A stretch of DNA of 64,000 bases from Hirschia baltica ATCC 49814 (GCF_000023785.1 NC_012982.1:434001-498000); one strand, 5' to 3'; positions 30,435 to 39,632 are shown, numbered from the stretch's first letter. Notes: generated from the sequence alone by a model not told the origin. Translations and numbers: made by a program.

Positions 30435-30611
30435 TTAGTCGTCAAGCCGTTTGTTTTCTAGCTCTTTTTTAGCCTTTTCATCGCTTGCTTTTAATAGGTT
30501 CTTCTCGGATTTTGTTGCGCCAAATAGAACACGATTTTCTTTAGCTTGCTGTTTTTGAGCGGCTTTAGCTTTTTCTTTGCGGTATTTATTAAGGCTGATT
30601 GGTTCGACCAT
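30435..30611 (-). CDS. DUF4169 family small protein
   Basis: 58 residues, very basic and helical. It begins MVEPISLNKYRKEKAKAA, contains ENRVLFGATKSEKNL and ends ENKRLDD; the N-terminal xxINLxxxRKxKA, central ENRxxFGxTKxEK and terminal xxRLD pattern is that of DUF4169, known in alphaproteobacteria. The function is unknown. It lies between two rightward genes on the opposite strand and is too short for routine gene finding. Confidence 0.85.
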   Translation of the reverse strand: MVEPISLNKYRKEKAKAAQKQQAKENRVLFGATKSEKNLLKASDEKAKKELENKRLDD

Positions 30612-30671
30612 TTACAACTCTGAATATATTTGGTGTGATTTGCACTTGCAGTGTGCAAGCGGAGTTGGGGA

Positions 30672-31010
30672 ATGCCAAGTGAAAAATCAAAAAATAATTT
30701 TGTTCCTGAGTTTGGACCCAATGGCGCGGTTATGAATAGTCCGCATATGACGGATGAAGTGCGAGATAAAATCAAAAAACCATGGTTCGGCCAAAAGTTT
30801 GTTGAAGGGCGTACTTTTTTTGTACAGATATTTATTGCTATTATGTTTACAAAATACGGCTATGAAATCGCAAAGCGCTACCCAAATGTGAGCGAAGAGC
30901 AGGCCGATTTTCTTTGGTTTGCTGCGTTGGTAATTATGACATTGTTTGGCGCTGCAGAGTTTTGCTGGCGGCGCTTCGTGCGTAACAAAAAACGCGCAAA
31001 CCAAGAATGA
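30672..31010 (+). CDS. Small membrane protein of unknown function
   Basis: 112 residues. A soluble N-terminus (PEFGPNGAVMNSPHMTDEVRDK) precedes two hydrophobic segments, about residues 47-60 (FFVQIFIAIMF) and 78-95 (FLWFAALVIMTLFGAAEF), ending in a basic tail. GGAGTTGGGG gives the start at this ATG; an upstream in-frame codon is unsupported. No family recognised. Its last codons and stop form the loop of a terminator. Confidence 0.7.
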   Translation: MPSEKSKNNFVPEFGPNGAVMNSPHMTDEVRDKIKKPWFGQKFVEGRTFFVQIFIAIMFTKYGYEIAKRYPNVSEEQADFLWFAALVIMTLFGAAEFCWRRFVRNKKRANQE

Positions 31011-31030
31011 TTTGCGCGTTCGCTTTTATT
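30991..31030 (+). terminator. Terminator overlapping the small membrane protein gene
   Basis: Perfect 10-bp stem AACGCGCAAA / TTTGCGCGTT (30991-31000 with 31011-31020), followed by CGCTTTTATTT. The stop codon is in the loop. Confidence 0.85.
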
Positions 31031-31045
31031 TAGCTTGCTACTTTC

Positions 31046-31339
31046 TTAGCCGTTTTTCTGACGCCAACGCTCCATTGCAGCCGAAATCGCGAATGTCTCG
31101 CGGTATTTTGGGCTTCCCGAGGGGCGAGGAGCGCCTTCAGAAACGAGTGCCATGATGTCTGCGAGTTTGTTGTGCGCAGCGCCAGATTGGCCTGCACCAA
31201 TATAGGCGTGCAATTCTACTAGAGCATCCGAAAGTGTATCGTGGGCACGAATGACGAAATAGGGTTCGTCTTGTGCAAGATCATCATAGCAGTCAAATTG
31301 TGATTTATTGGCTTTTGAGCCGATAGGGGCTTCAGTCAT
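31046..31339 (-). CDS. Conserved-looking small cytoplasmic protein
   Basis: 97 residues, no signal or membrane segment. Helical middle (DTLSDALVELHAYIGAGQ, AAHNKLADIMALVSEG) and a C-terminal RETFAISAAMERWRQKN. I do not recognise a family. The ATG start follows GAGAGA. The compact coding composition and conserved-type residues (GAPRPSGSPKYRE) support a real gene. It lies downstream of the acyl-CoA dehydrogenase on the same strand, after a gap of about 76 bases. Confidence 0.65.
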   Translation of the reverse strand: MTEAPIGSKANKSQFDCYDDLAQDEPYFVIRAHDTLSDALVELHAYIGAGQSGAAHNKLADIMALVSEGAPRPSGSPKYRETFAISAAMERWRQKNG

Positions 31340-31415
31340 GTTGGTCTCTCTTTTCCAAAAGGAATCGGTTTGAGATCAGTCTAGGCTGAAACCCGCAAAA
31401 TGTTCAGTGCAAAAA

Positions 31416-33191
31416 TTAAGCTTCTATAGCTTCAAATAGGGTTGTCATAGCGTCTTCCACAAGATTTGCAGGTGCTGAAACCGCTTCCATACGCCCTTGG
31501 GCTTGAGTGAGGGTTTCATCAGCGAAAATACGCGCCAAAATGACGGCTTTTTCTTTGAAGCTATCGTCTGCTTCGATTGAACCTATAGCTGCCTGAGCGA
31601 GCAGATGACCGCCTATAACATCGCCGGCCAGGCGCAAATAGGCCGTAGCACCAGCAAGGGCTGTGGAGCGGTTGGAAGCCATATTGGTGAGCATCCATTC
31701 TGTGGCTTCTTCCAGCGCTCCGGCAGCTGTGTAGAGGCGGTTTGCAACGATAGCTAAATGGCCATTTCCAGTGGTGGAGGCATCTGCAATTGTCTTGCGG
31801 ATTTCGGCAATCATGGCTGTCATGCCTGCACCTTTGTCAGATGCGAGTTTGCGGCCAACAAGATCCATCGCTTGAATACCATTTGTGCCTTCATAGATGG
31901 GATTAATACGTGCATCCAGCATGATTTGAGCAGCGTCTGTTTCATTCATAAAGCCCATGCCGCCATAGACTTGCACAGCTTGGTTTGCCATTTCACATCC
32001 GCGATCTGTGGCCCATGCTTTTGCGATGGGGACAAGTAAGTCTTCACGTTGTTTAAATTTAGCTTTGCTCGCGTCATCTGTGGAATGTTCGGCGAGATCA
32101 GATGCGCCTGCTGCGGCGTAAACAATTGCCCGTGCGGCTTGGGTTGTCGCGGCCATTGAGACGAGCGTGCGTTTAATGTCAGGATGGTGGATGATGGCTG
32201 CATCGCCCTGAACACCTGGCGCTGAACCTTGCTTGCGATCACGTGCATAAGCATTGGCTGCTTGCATGGCGGATTCACAAACGGCAACACCTTGAAGGCC
32301 AACTTGCAGGCGGGCTGCATTCATCATGATGAACATGGCTGCGAGGCCTTTGTTTTCTTCGCCAATCAGCCAACCTTTTGCGCCATTATATTCCATGACA
32401 CATGTAGGAGAGGCATGAATTCCGATTTTTTCTTCCAGTCCAATACATTGATAAGTGTTGCGATCGCCCAATGAACCATCGTCGTTGACGAAGAATTTTG
32501 GCACAAGAAACAGTGAGATACCGCGTGAGCCTTCTGGTGAATCGGGTGTGCGAGCAAGAACTAGCTGGATGATATTATCGGTAACATCATGCTCTCCCCA
32601 TGTGATGAAAATCTTCTGGCCTGTAATCGAAAATGAACCGTCATCATTGGGAATAGCTTTTGATTTTAATGCACCAACATCCGATCCTGCTGAGGCTTCG
32701 GTCAGGTTCATAGCACCTGTCCATTCCCCTGAAATTAGCTTTTCAAGATAGGTGGATTTCTGCTCATCTGTGCCTTTTACCAAGAGGGCTTCTATGGAGC
32801 CAAATGTCAGCATTGGATTTAGGCCAAAAGCTGGGTTGGCACCTTGGATCATTTCCATCACAGCGATCGCAAGAGATTTAGGAAGGGCTTGCCCGCCAAA
32901 TTCTTCAGGGAAAGGAAGGCCAATCCAACCGCCTTCAGCGAAGGTTTTGTAAGCATCAGCAAATCCAGGGGCTGAGGTGACAACACCGTCTTTTAGGGAG
33001 GCACCATTTTGGTGGCCGGTTGGATTTAGGGGTGAGAGAATACCAGATGCGAGTTTGTTGGCTTCTTCCAGAACGGGTGCAATAAGGTCGCTATCATAGT
33101 TTTCAAATGCACCAGTTGCGCCTGCAGCATCAATGTCTGCGTTGAATTTTAAGGCATTTTTGATTGCTTCCAACGGGGCGGAATACGGCAT
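31416..33191 (-). CDS. Acyl-CoA dehydrogenase (long form, with C-terminal extension)
   Basis: FAD enzyme catalysing alpha-beta dehydrogenation in beta-oxidation. 591 residues, the long bacterial type with an N-terminal leader domain and a C-terminal extension. Signatures: FEEGGW-like (FAEGGWIGLPFPEEFGG), the flavin signature AMNLTEASAGSDVGAL, ITGQKIFITWGEHD, QVYGGMGFMNETDAAQIMLD, and NPIYEGTNGIQAMDL near the catalytic Glu. GGAGA precedes the ATG. No etfAB or other beta-oxidation genes are beside it. Confidence 0.94.
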   Translation of the reverse strand: MPYSAPLEAIKNALKFNADIDAAGATGAFENYDSDLIAPVLEEANKLASGILSPLNPTGHQNGASLKDGVVTSAPGFADAYKTFAEGGWIGLPFPEEFGGQALPKSLAIAVMEMIQGANPAFGLNPMLTFGSIEALLVKGTDEQKSTYLEKLISGEWTGAMNLTEASAGSDVGALKSKAIPNDDGSFSITGQKIFITWGEHDVTDNIIQLVLARTPDSPEGSRGISLFLVPKFFVNDDGSLGDRNTYQCIGLEEKIGIHASPTCVMEYNGAKGWLIGEENKGLAAMFIMMNAARLQVGLQGVAVCESAMQAANAYARDRKQGSAPGVQGDAAIIHHPDIKRTLVSMAATTQAARAIVYAAAGASDLAEHSTDDASKAKFKQREDLLVPIAKAWATDRGCEMANQAVQVYGGMGFMNETDAAQIMLDARINPIYEGTNGIQAMDLVGRKLASDKGAGMTAMIAEIRKTIADASTTGNGHLAIVANRLYTAAGALEEATEWMLTNMASNRSTALAGATAYLRLAGDVIGGHLLAQAAIGSIEADDSFKEKAVILARIFADETLTQAQGRMEAVSAPANLVEDAMTTLFEAIEA

Positions 33192-33292
33192 TCAATTCTC
33201 CACAATAGATGCGCACTTTTGTGCATAACTCTAATTACGATATTAACTTAAAATCCGAAGATTTTACATCAATTTAGTAGATATTACACCGG

Positions 33293-33832
33293 CTAAACAT
33301 CTAGAGAAAGAGAGGCAGGAATTGCGCCTTCATGTTCTAATAGCCAGCGTTTTTTATCTACGCCTCCAGCATATCCCGTTAGTTTTCCGTTTGTGCCGAT
33401 GACGCGGTGGCAGGGCACGACAATACCAATAGGATTTGCACCATTGGCCAAACCAACAGCACGCACAGCTTTAGGGTTTCCTATCTGTTTGGCAAGATCA
33501 CCATAGGTAAGGGTTTGGCCGTGTGGAATTGTGCGCAAGGCAGTCCATACTTTCTGTTGAAATAATGTGCCGCCAGTGGCGGTTTTGATATGATTTAGTG
33601 CTGACAAATTGCCAGCAAAATAGTCAATCAGTGCCGAAGCTGTCGTAGATGGCTGGTCATTCTGTGCTAAATTAAGTGTGAAGCCATTTTCACCATAATG
33701 ACGCACGAGAAGTTTTTGGCATCTCGCGTCAAAATCTTCCCATTCAACTGCGCGCAGATTTTCGGCTTCATCAATGATGAGAGAAAGGTGCCCAAAAGGA
33801 CCGTCTATAATTTCTTTAAAAAGCGTCAGCAT
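33293..33832 (-). CDS. ogt: Methylated-DNA-protein cysteine methyltransferase
   Basis: Suicide repair protein removing O6-alkyl groups from guanine. The acceptor is Cys141 in PCHRVIG; the DNA-binding helix region (LTYGDLAKQIGNPKAVRAVG) with the Arg finger is present, as is the Asn hinge (LANGANP). At 179 aa it is of the short Ogt type. The start is the ATG at 33832, not the TTG one codon upstream. Divergent from an Ada-AlkA fusion gene, so a joint alkylation response is likely. Confidence 0.94.
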   Translation of the reverse strand: MLTLFKEIIDGPFGHLSLIIDEAENLRAVEWEDFDARCQKLLVRHYGENGFTLNLAQNDQPSTTASALIDYFAGNLSALNHIKTATGGTLFQQKVWTALRTIPHGQTLTYGDLAKQIGNPKAVRAVGLANGANPIGIVVPCHRVIGTNGKLTGYAGGVDKKRWLLEHEGAIPASLSLDV

Positions 33833-33891
33833 CAAGTTTCACCATTTTGGAATCTGGCTCTAGCTTATCGCGAGTCTGTGAATTTTCACTC

Positions 33892-33940
33892 GCGGTTTTC
33901 GGACGTGGTTGATGTTTTGTCATTGAGAGCCGAAAACCGC
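33892..33940. promoter_or_regulatory. Inverted repeat in the ogt / ada-alkA divergent promoter region
   Basis: GCGGTTTTCGG at 33892-33902 is repeated as an exact reverse complement at 33930-33940, 27 bases apart. It is located 36 bases before the Ada-AlkA start. It could be a two-site operator or a hairpin in the leader; it does not look like the E. coli Ada box. Confidence 0.45.
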
Positions 33941-33975
33941 TAGACGATTTTAAGCCCAAACGTCATGGTCAGTTT

Positions 33976-35448
33976 ATGGAATTAGATCACTCAGCTTGCT
34001 ATCGTGCAGTCTCTATGCGCGACACACGTTTTGACGGTAGGTTTTTTACTGCTGTGAAGACGACGGGAATATATTGTCGGCCTGTTTGTCCGGCGCGCAC
34101 GCCATTGGCGGAGAATGTCGACTTTTATCCCAGCGCAGCAGCCGCGCAGGAGGCAGGGTTTCGGCCATGTCTAAGGTGTCGTCCTGAAACAGCACCTGAC
34201 CTTGGCGCATGGAAGGGGACATCAAATACTGTTTCACGTGCGCTGAGTATGATTGAGCTTGGCATTTTAGATGAAGGCAGTGTTGAAGATCTTGCGGATA
34301 GATTGGGCGTAGGCGATCGGCATTTGCGCCGGTTATTCTCTCAGCATTTAGGGGCATCTCCTATTTCCGTGGCGCAGACGCGGCGGGTCTTGCTGGCAAA
34401 GCAATTGATACGAGATACGAATTTATCCCTCGCGCAAGTGGCGCTGGCGTCTGGCTTTGGGAGTATTCGGCGCTTTAACGAAACTTTTGCCGCGCTTTAC
34501 GATCGCCCGCCAAGTGAAATGCGCCGCAATGAAAAAGCTCAAGCTGTGCAAGACGCGGCGGCAGGTGATGTGGTGGTCCAGTTAAATTACCGCGCACCTT
34601 ATGACTGGCCTGCCATGCTGGGATATTTTTCAGCGCGTGCCATTGATGGCATGGAGGTGGTTGTTGATGGTAAATATGCGCGCACGATTTCGGTGGGCGA
34701 TAATGTTGGCATTGTGGTGATATCCCATTTTGAAGGCAAATCGGGCGGCAAGATTGAGGCAAGGATTAATTATCCGGTGCTATCTGATTTGCCGCAAATT
34801 ATTGCCCGTATCAGGCGTTTGCTTGATCTTGCCATTGATCCTGAATTGGTGGCTGAACACCTTTCAAAAGATAAATTGCTGGCTCCCATTATTGCGAAAA
34901 GGCCGGGACTGCGCGCACCGGGGGCATGGGATGGATTTGAGCTGGCGATGCGTGCAATTCTTGGTCAACAGATTACGATTGAGGCTGCACGTAAACTGGG
35001 GAGTATGTTGGTGCGTGATTATGGTGAGCGTATAGAAAATAATGGCGGATATAGCCAATTAACTCATGTTTTTCCTACAGCTAAAAAATTAAGTGAGACT
35101 GATTTATCCCATCTTAAAATGCCGCGAGCGCGTTCTGGTGCACTGATGGCAATGGCGCAAGCTGTTGTGAATGATCCAGACCTGTTTTCAATTCGAGCCA
35201 GTTTGGAGGATACGATCAAATCACTCACCGCGCTAAAAGGTATTGGTGATTGGACTGCGCAATATATTGCCATGCGGGCGATGCAAGAAGCTGATGCTTT
35301 TCCCGCAGCGGATGCGGCACTTATCAATGCGTATGAAAAACTGACAGGTGAGCGCGTGAAGCCAAAACAATTGCAAGACATTGCGCAAAAATGGCGACCT
35401 TGGCGCGCCTATGCCACGCAGTATTTATGGTCGAGTTTAGCCGATTGA
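33976..35448 (+). CDS. alkA: Ada-type regulator fused to AlkA glycosylase
   Basis: 490 residues with four parts. Residues 1-80: Ada N-terminal methylphosphotriester domain with Zn ligands C34, C38, C65, C68 (GIYCRPVCPAR, CLRCRP). About 85-180: AraC-type HTH (LADRLGVGDRHLRRLFSQHL ... LAQVALASGFGSIRRFNETF). About 195-310: AlkA N-terminal beta domain (LNYRAPYDWPAMLGYFSARA). About 320-490: HhH-GPD glycosylase (ALKGIGDWTAQYIAMRA) with the catalytic Asp in the FPAADAAL region. It would sense methylated DNA and excise alkylated bases. Fusions of this type are known in Proteobacteria. Confidence 0.94.
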   Translation: MELDHSACYRAVSMRDTRFDGRFFTAVKTTGIYCRPVCPARTPLAENVDFYPSAAAAQEAGFRPCLRCRPETAPDLGAWKGTSNTVSRALSMIELGILDEGSVEDLADRLGVGDRHLRRLFSQHLGASPISVAQTRRVLLAKQLIRDTNLSLAQVALASGFGSIRRFNETFAALYDRPPSEMRRNEKAQAVQDAAAGDVVVQLNYRAPYDWPAMLGYFSARAIDGMEVVVDGKYARTISVGDNVGIVVISHFEGKSGGKIEARINYPVLSDLPQIIARIRRLLDLAIDPELVAEHLSKDKLLAPIIAKRPGLRAPGAWDGFELAMRAILGQQITIEAARKLGSMLVRDYGERIENNGGYSQLTHVFPTAKKLSETDLSHLKMPRARSGALMAMAQAVVNDPDLFSIRASLEDTIKSLTALKGIGDWTAQYIAMRAMQEADAFPAADAALINAYEKLTGERVKPKQLQDIAQKWRPWRAYATQYLWSSLAD

Positions 35449-35455
35449 TTGGGTT

Positions 35456-36007
35456 TTAGTTTTTGCGCATTAGGCGCTGAATTTCATTGGCGTGGTGGCG
35501 TAAGCTCACTAAGAATTCACCAACTTCTAACCTAAACTCACTCGTTTCAAGCTTGAGCAAGCTGCGCTCTGTCCAGCCATTTTCTGGGCAGAGGCGGTCC
35601 ATATATTTATTGTATTTTTCAGTTTCCAGTGCGGTAAGCGGTAGGCGACTGGCTGTTTGCAATAGCAGTATTAATTCATGCACGATGAGCATACCGCGAA
35701 AAGAATCCATAATGTCAGGCAAAAGCGCTGGGTCATCTATCCAAGATTTACCCTTGTAGATTTCCTGCATCAAACGTTGACCCGCGCCGTGGCAATCATA
35801 AGCGGCGCACCCGCCAAAACCGTCTTGTTTAAGCGTTGTGTGGATTTTGCATTTGCCGCAATTGCTGCCCACTGTTTCCAGATTTACGCATGTTTCCCCA
35901 GCCTCTTTGTCGATGGCGAATTCATCTGATTTATCAAAGGCAAATACCACGCAGCAAAGCGCCGCGCATTTGGAACAATCAGCTTCAAGTGAGGGGATGG
36001 TGGGCAT
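35456..36007 (-). CDS. Cys-rich protein, YkgJ-like metal-binding N-terminus
   Basis: 183 residues. The N-terminus CSKCAALCCVVFAFDKSDEF, then ETCVNL, NCGKCKIHTTL, FGGCAAYDCHGAGQ has 9-10 Cys in the pattern of proteins related to the YkgJ/CxxCxxxCC zinc- or iron-binding group; the same module occurs fused to pentapeptide repeats elsewhere. The C-terminal half is helical. The role is unknown. I chose the ATG in front of PTIPSL because the family starts close to the first Cys; a longer frame to 36049 is unsupported. Confidence 0.8.
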   Translation of the reverse strand: MPTIPSLEADCSKCAALCCVVFAFDKSDEFAIDKEAGETCVNLETVGSNCGKCKIHTTLKQDGFGGCAAYDCHGAGQRLMQEIYKGKSWIDDPALLPDIMDSFRGMLIVHELILLLQTASRLPLTALETEKYNKYMDRLCPENGWTERSLLKLETSEFRLEVGEFLVSLRHHANEIQRLMRKN

Positions 36008-36135
36008 GAGGATTGCTCGACTTTTATTGAATTTGTGATGTTCAAACAAAATCAGACCAGAACTGCAATCCTCATGCTGTGATTAATTATTCTTATCCAA
36101 CAGTTTTGAGGTCATTTAGCGAGCCGGTTGCTCAC

Positions 36136-36840
36136 CTATTTTTTTGCGTACCAACCATAGGCCATGAAATTCTGGAAGAATTGAACGGGCAGTTCAAACC
36201 CTGCTTTTTTGATCATACTTTCTGTTGCTTGGGGTGAAATAACACTGAGGATATTGCGCAAAGTATTTGGCAAATTTTCTAGAGATTCAGGAGTGGCACC
36301 CATGAGTTTTTGTATTTGCCCCCAATTTTCAAGCATGGCGTGAAATTGTTCAGATTCTAGATCATAGCTGATCTCGGTGGAGATGAAATATGCATCTGGT
36401 TTCAATAAGTTGTAGATTTTTTTATAATATGATGTGCGCGCATCTGGCGGGATAAAGTGGGCGACCATAATGCTGAGCACGGCATCAAATGCATTTACAT
36501 CTTCTATGTCTTCGACATATCCATGGATGAACTCACATCTATCCAACAAGTTTTCTTGTTCTAATCTTTTGCGGCAGACATCCAGCATGGATTTGGAAGG
36601 ATCAAGCGCAACAAATCGCCATTGAGGATGGATGCGAGATAGAGCCAGAATTTCAGCGCCCGTGCCCGCACCCACGCAAAGAATGCGCGCTTGATCGGGA
36701 AGCTTGTCCAACACCAGATTGATGAGAAAGTGGATGTCTTGTTGAATGATCGCGAGCTTACTGTTTCTTTCATCATATGCCTGCGCCATGTCAGCATTGA
36801 AAAAGTCTGTGATTGGAGGCGATTGCGCGTTGTCCGTCAT
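36136..36840 (-). CDS. Class I SAM-dependent methyltransferase, Zur-box associated
   Basis: 234 residues, Rossmann fold. Motif I is ARILCVGAGTGAEILAL; the acidic ribose-binding residue is in FVALDPSKSM; motif IV-like FDAVLSIMVAHFIP. The N-terminus (FFNADMAQAYDERN) resembles small-molecule methyltransferases. The substrate is unknown. A Zur-like palindrome lies 54 bases upstream, so it is probably induced under zinc shortage; this is inferred from the site, not from the protein. Confidence 0.88.
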   Translation of the reverse strand: MTDNAQSPPITDFFNADMAQAYDERNSKLAIIQQDIHFLINLVLDKLPDQARILCVGAGTGAEILALSRIHPQWRFVALDPSKSMLDVCRKRLEQENLLDRCEFIHGYVEDIEDVNAFDAVLSIMVAHFIPPDARTSYYKKIYNLLKPDAYFISTEISYDLESEQFHAMLENWGQIQKLMGATPESLENLPNTLRNILSVISPQATESMIKKAGFELPVQFFQNFMAYGWYAKK

Positions 36841-36894
36841 GTCATGTCTTTCGTGAAACAGAAAAATCTACAGCTAATAGAAATCAATTTAGAT

Positions 36895-36910
36895 ATGTTA
36901 TAACATAACA
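36895..36910. promoter_or_regulatory. Zur-like box upstream of methyltransferase
   Basis: ATGTTATAACATAACA; the arms TGTTAT and ATAACA form a dyad with a 3-base spacer. The 16-base core is identical to the site before the znuD-like gene. It resembles alphaproteobacterial Zur operators (GTTATA-N-ATAAC-type). Confidence 0.72.
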
Positions 36911-36973
36911 ATTGGTGAGTTTAAACTGGTTTTGACGCGATGGAGGAAGGTGTTTTGTGAAATGCATGGCATA

Positions 36974-37010
36974 AAAAAGCCGTTCCTCTGGGGCGGAGAA
37001 ACGGCTTTTT
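36974..37010. terminator. Terminator downstream of the LpxR-like gene
   Basis: 11-bp stem AAAAAGCCGTT / AACGGCTTTTT, 15-base loop, T-runs on both strands. Part of a longer sequence repeated at 38154-38208. Confidence 0.85.
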
Positions 37011-37076
37011 CGTCATGGATTGGGAGATCCATGCGGGGGGATTTAATTGGGGCTTGTCGGCTTTAGACTGCCAAAA

Positions 37077-38090
37077 CTAGAGTTTGACTGACCAGCCGAT
37101 TGCACCAAATCTTTGCGGGGTGGTTTGTTCTTCAAATTGTTTTGAGCGTTCAACATAGGTGAGGCTGATTTGGTTTCTGCCCCATTGCAGGACGAGGCCA
37201 GCTTGTAAATCATGGACGAGGCGTTCCGTGTGGATGGAGCGCGTGTCAGTGTCGTCAAACAGGCTGCCATCGAGGATGTAATCATGGGCGACATAGCGTG
37301 CCTCTGCGCCTCCAAAAACATACCAGCTAAAATCATCATCCGGTTCGAAATATCCAGCACCGGCAAGGGAAGGGCGGATACGGGGCGGGCCATAGTCGTT
37401 TTTTAGGTCATTCCCAAAACGCGCAGTTAACCCGGCGCGCGCATTGGTGTTGAGGGTTCCCAGAGTGAAACCTGCATTGGGAACAAGGTCGACGCCATAG
37501 TCAGAATTACCAAAGTTTGCGAGCGCGCGATATCTGCGATCATAAACTAGGTCAGCTCCAAATTGTTCGCCGACTTGGTTTTCCCAGCCCAGAGGAAGGT
37601 CGTCGCTGATGAGGCTGTGAAATTCTTCTTGAAGCCATTCACCACCGGCTGATTTTCCAACTTGGCCTAAACGAATTGATACCTGATCAATTGCGTTTTC
37701 AGTCTCAATGAGTGAGGTCGCTTCAAGATATAAATATCCTGCATAGGGATGTTGGTCGGGAATGAATTCTGTTTCGCTGATATCACGGGGTGTGAAAACA
37801 GAATGTCCCACAGCAAACCCACGGCGTATGGTGGCTTCTTCGCCTTCTTTGGTGAACAAGTTTGCAAGCGCACTATCCACCCATTGGGCATCTTTGGGGG
37901 CTGATAAATATCCAAGGCGGAAACCATTTGTGTAGTTTCGGTCTTGATCTCCAAACCAGTCATTTTCCAGAACGAAATTAAATGTGCCTCGATTGTCTTT
38001 TGCGGGGGAAGTTTCAGCCTTTTGAGCAATCGCAGGCATAGCGATTAGGACGCTTGCACTGGCAAGCACGGGCATTGAAAATCTGGACAT
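37077..38090 (-). CDS. LpxR-like lipid A deacylase (DUF2219)
   Basis: Outer membrane beta-barrel, 337 residues, with a signal peptide ending AMPAIAQ. NFVLENDWFGDQDRNYTNGF carries the Asn and Asp residues of the LpxR active site (N9/D10 type in Salmonella), and the later HPYAGYLYLEA and PQRFGAIGWSVKL barrel end are typical. LpxR removes the 3'-acyloxyacyl chain of lipid A in a calcium-dependent way. The start ATG has AGGGGAA. It is flanked on both sides by related terminator-bearing repeats. Confidence 0.88.
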   Translation of the reverse strand: MSRFSMPVLASASVLIAMPAIAQKAETSPAKDNRGTFNFVLENDWFGDQDRNYTNGFRLGYLSAPKDAQWVDSALANLFTKEGEEATIRRGFAVGHSVFTPRDISETEFIPDQHPYAGYLYLEATSLIETENAIDQVSIRLGQVGKSAGGEWLQEEFHSLISDDLPLGWENQVGEQFGADLVYDRRYRALANFGNSDYGVDLVPNAGFTLGTLNTNARAGLTARFGNDLKNDYGPPRIRPSLAGAGYFEPDDDFSWYVFGGAEARYVAHDYILDGSLFDDTDTRSIHTERLVHDLQAGLVLQWGRNQISLTYVERSKQFEEQTTPQRFGAIGWSVKL

Positions 38091-38174
38091 GTTTTCCCCT
38101 TGAAAATTAGGTGGCGTTTCATGTTTCAAACGATCAAGGGAGCATTTTGTTCCAATGCATGGCGTAAAAATAAC

Positions 38175-38208
38175 AAAAGCCGCTCCTCTGGGTGAGAGAA
38201 GCGGCTTT
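38175..38208 (-). terminator. Terminator downstream of fumC
   Basis: 9-bp stem AAAGCCGCT / AGCGGCTTT plus CTCT/AGAG pairing inside; the minus-strand side ends in TTTTGTTATTTTTA. Closely related to the terminator at 36974. Confidence 0.85.
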
Positions 38209-38231
38209 GGATTTAAGCGCTAAAAGCTTAG

Positions 38232-39632
38232 TTATTTCGGTGTTGGGCCAATCATTTTGGCTGGGACGACGATAGCGTCGAAGTCTTCTTCCGAGATACC
38301 CAAAGCAAGGGCTTCGATTTTCAAAGTCGTGCCGTTTTTGTGCGCGTTTTTGGCAACTTTCGCAGCAAGGTCGTAACCGTATTTCTCTTTTAGTGGTGTC
38401 ACCAACATGAGAGAGTTTTCCAGACCTTTTTTGATGTTGTCCAAACGCGGCTCAATGCCGACCACACAATTGTCTGTGAAGGAGATAGCTGCATCTGATA
38501 GCAATTTCACCGATTGCAAGAAGTTGTATGCCATCATCGGGTTGAACACGTTTAGCTCAAAATGGCCTTGAGAGCCTGCAAAAGAAATTGCTGAGTTGTT
38601 GCCGTGAATGTGTGCACATACTTGCGTGAGCGCTTCACATTGTGTTGGGTTCACTTTACCCGGCATGATGGAAGAACCTGGCTCGTTTTCTGGCAAGGCT
38701 AATTCACCCAAACCAGAACGCGGACCAGAACCTAAGAAGCGAATGTCGTTGGCGATTTTAAAGCAAGACATGGCCACAGTTGTGATTGCGCCATGGGCAA
38801 ACACCATTGCGTCATGCGCTGCAAGGCTTTCAAATTTGTTTGGCGCTGTTTTAAACGGCAAGCCTGTGATTTGTGCGATTTTGTCAGCGACTAATTCTGC
38901 AAAGCCTTCAGGACAGGCTAGTCCAGTTCCCACGGCTGTTCCACCTTGTGCTAGCTCTAGGAGTGCAGGTTGAGTTTGCTTGATGCGCTCAATGCCGTTT
39001 TCAACTTGTTTAGCGTAACCAGAAAACTCTTGGCCCAATGTGATTGGTGTCGCGTCTTGTGTGTGTGTGCGACCGATTTTGATAATGTCTTTATATTCTT
39101 GGGCTTTATCGTTTAGCGCGTTGTAGAGTTTTGTTAGCGCTGGCAACAATGTGTGTTCAATCTCAACAGAGCAAGCAATGTGCATGGCTGTTGGGAATGT
39201 GTCGTTTGACGACTGAGACATGTTGCAGTGATCATTTGGGTGAACGGGCGTTTTGGACCCCATTTCGCCGCCAAGAATTTCAATGGCGCGGTTTGAGATC
39301 ACTTCATTGGCGTTCATGTTGGACTGTGTACCAGATCCAGTTTGCCAGACGACAAGCGGGAAGTGATCGTTGAGCTTACCTTCAATCACTTCATTAGCGG
39401 CTTGAACGATGACTTTACCCAAGTCTTTGTCCATTTTTCCAAGCGCCATGTTTGCTTCTGCACAACCGCGTTTCACAACACCAAGGGCTGTGATGATAGG
39501 TTGAGGTTGTTGTTCCCAACCGATTTTGAAATTACCCAATGAGCGTTGTGCCTGCGCACCCCAATATTTTGACGCATCAACGTCGATTGGGCCAAAAGTA
39601 TCAGTTTCGCTGCGTGTTGTTTTGTCGCTCAT
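38232..39632 (-). CDS. fumC: Class II fumarate hydratase
   Basis: Tetrameric, iron-free TCA-cycle enzyme interconverting fumarate and malate. 466 residues; signature [15 protein letters not shown] with the flexible catalytic Ser loop; N-terminal [11 protein letters not shown], middle [18 protein letters not shown] and [20 protein letters not shown] fumarase segments. GAGGA precedes the ATG; the longer upstream frame is not supported. Confidence 0.97.
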   Translation of the reverse strand: MSDKTTRSETDTFGPIDVDASKYWGAQAQRSLGNFKIGWEQQPQPIITALGVVKRGCAEANMALGKMDKDLGKVIVQAANEVIEGKLNDHFPLVVWQTGSGTQSNMNANEVISNRAIEILGGEMGSKTPVHPNDHCNMSQSSNDTFPTAMHIACSVEIEHTLLPALTKLYNALNDKAQEYKDIIKIGRTHTQDATPITLGQEFSGYAKQVENGIERIKQTQPALLELAQGGTAVGTGLACPEGFAELVADKIAQITGLPFKTAPNKFESLAAHDAMVFAHGAITTVAMSCFKIANDIRFLGSGPRSGLGELALPENEPGSSIMPGKVNPTQCEALTQVCAHIHGNNSAISFAGSQGHFELNVFNPMMAYNFLQSVKLLSDAAISFTDNCVVGIEPRLDNIKKGLENSLMLVTPLKEKYGYDLAAKVAKNAHKNGTTLKIEALALGISEEDFDAIVVPAKMIGPTPK

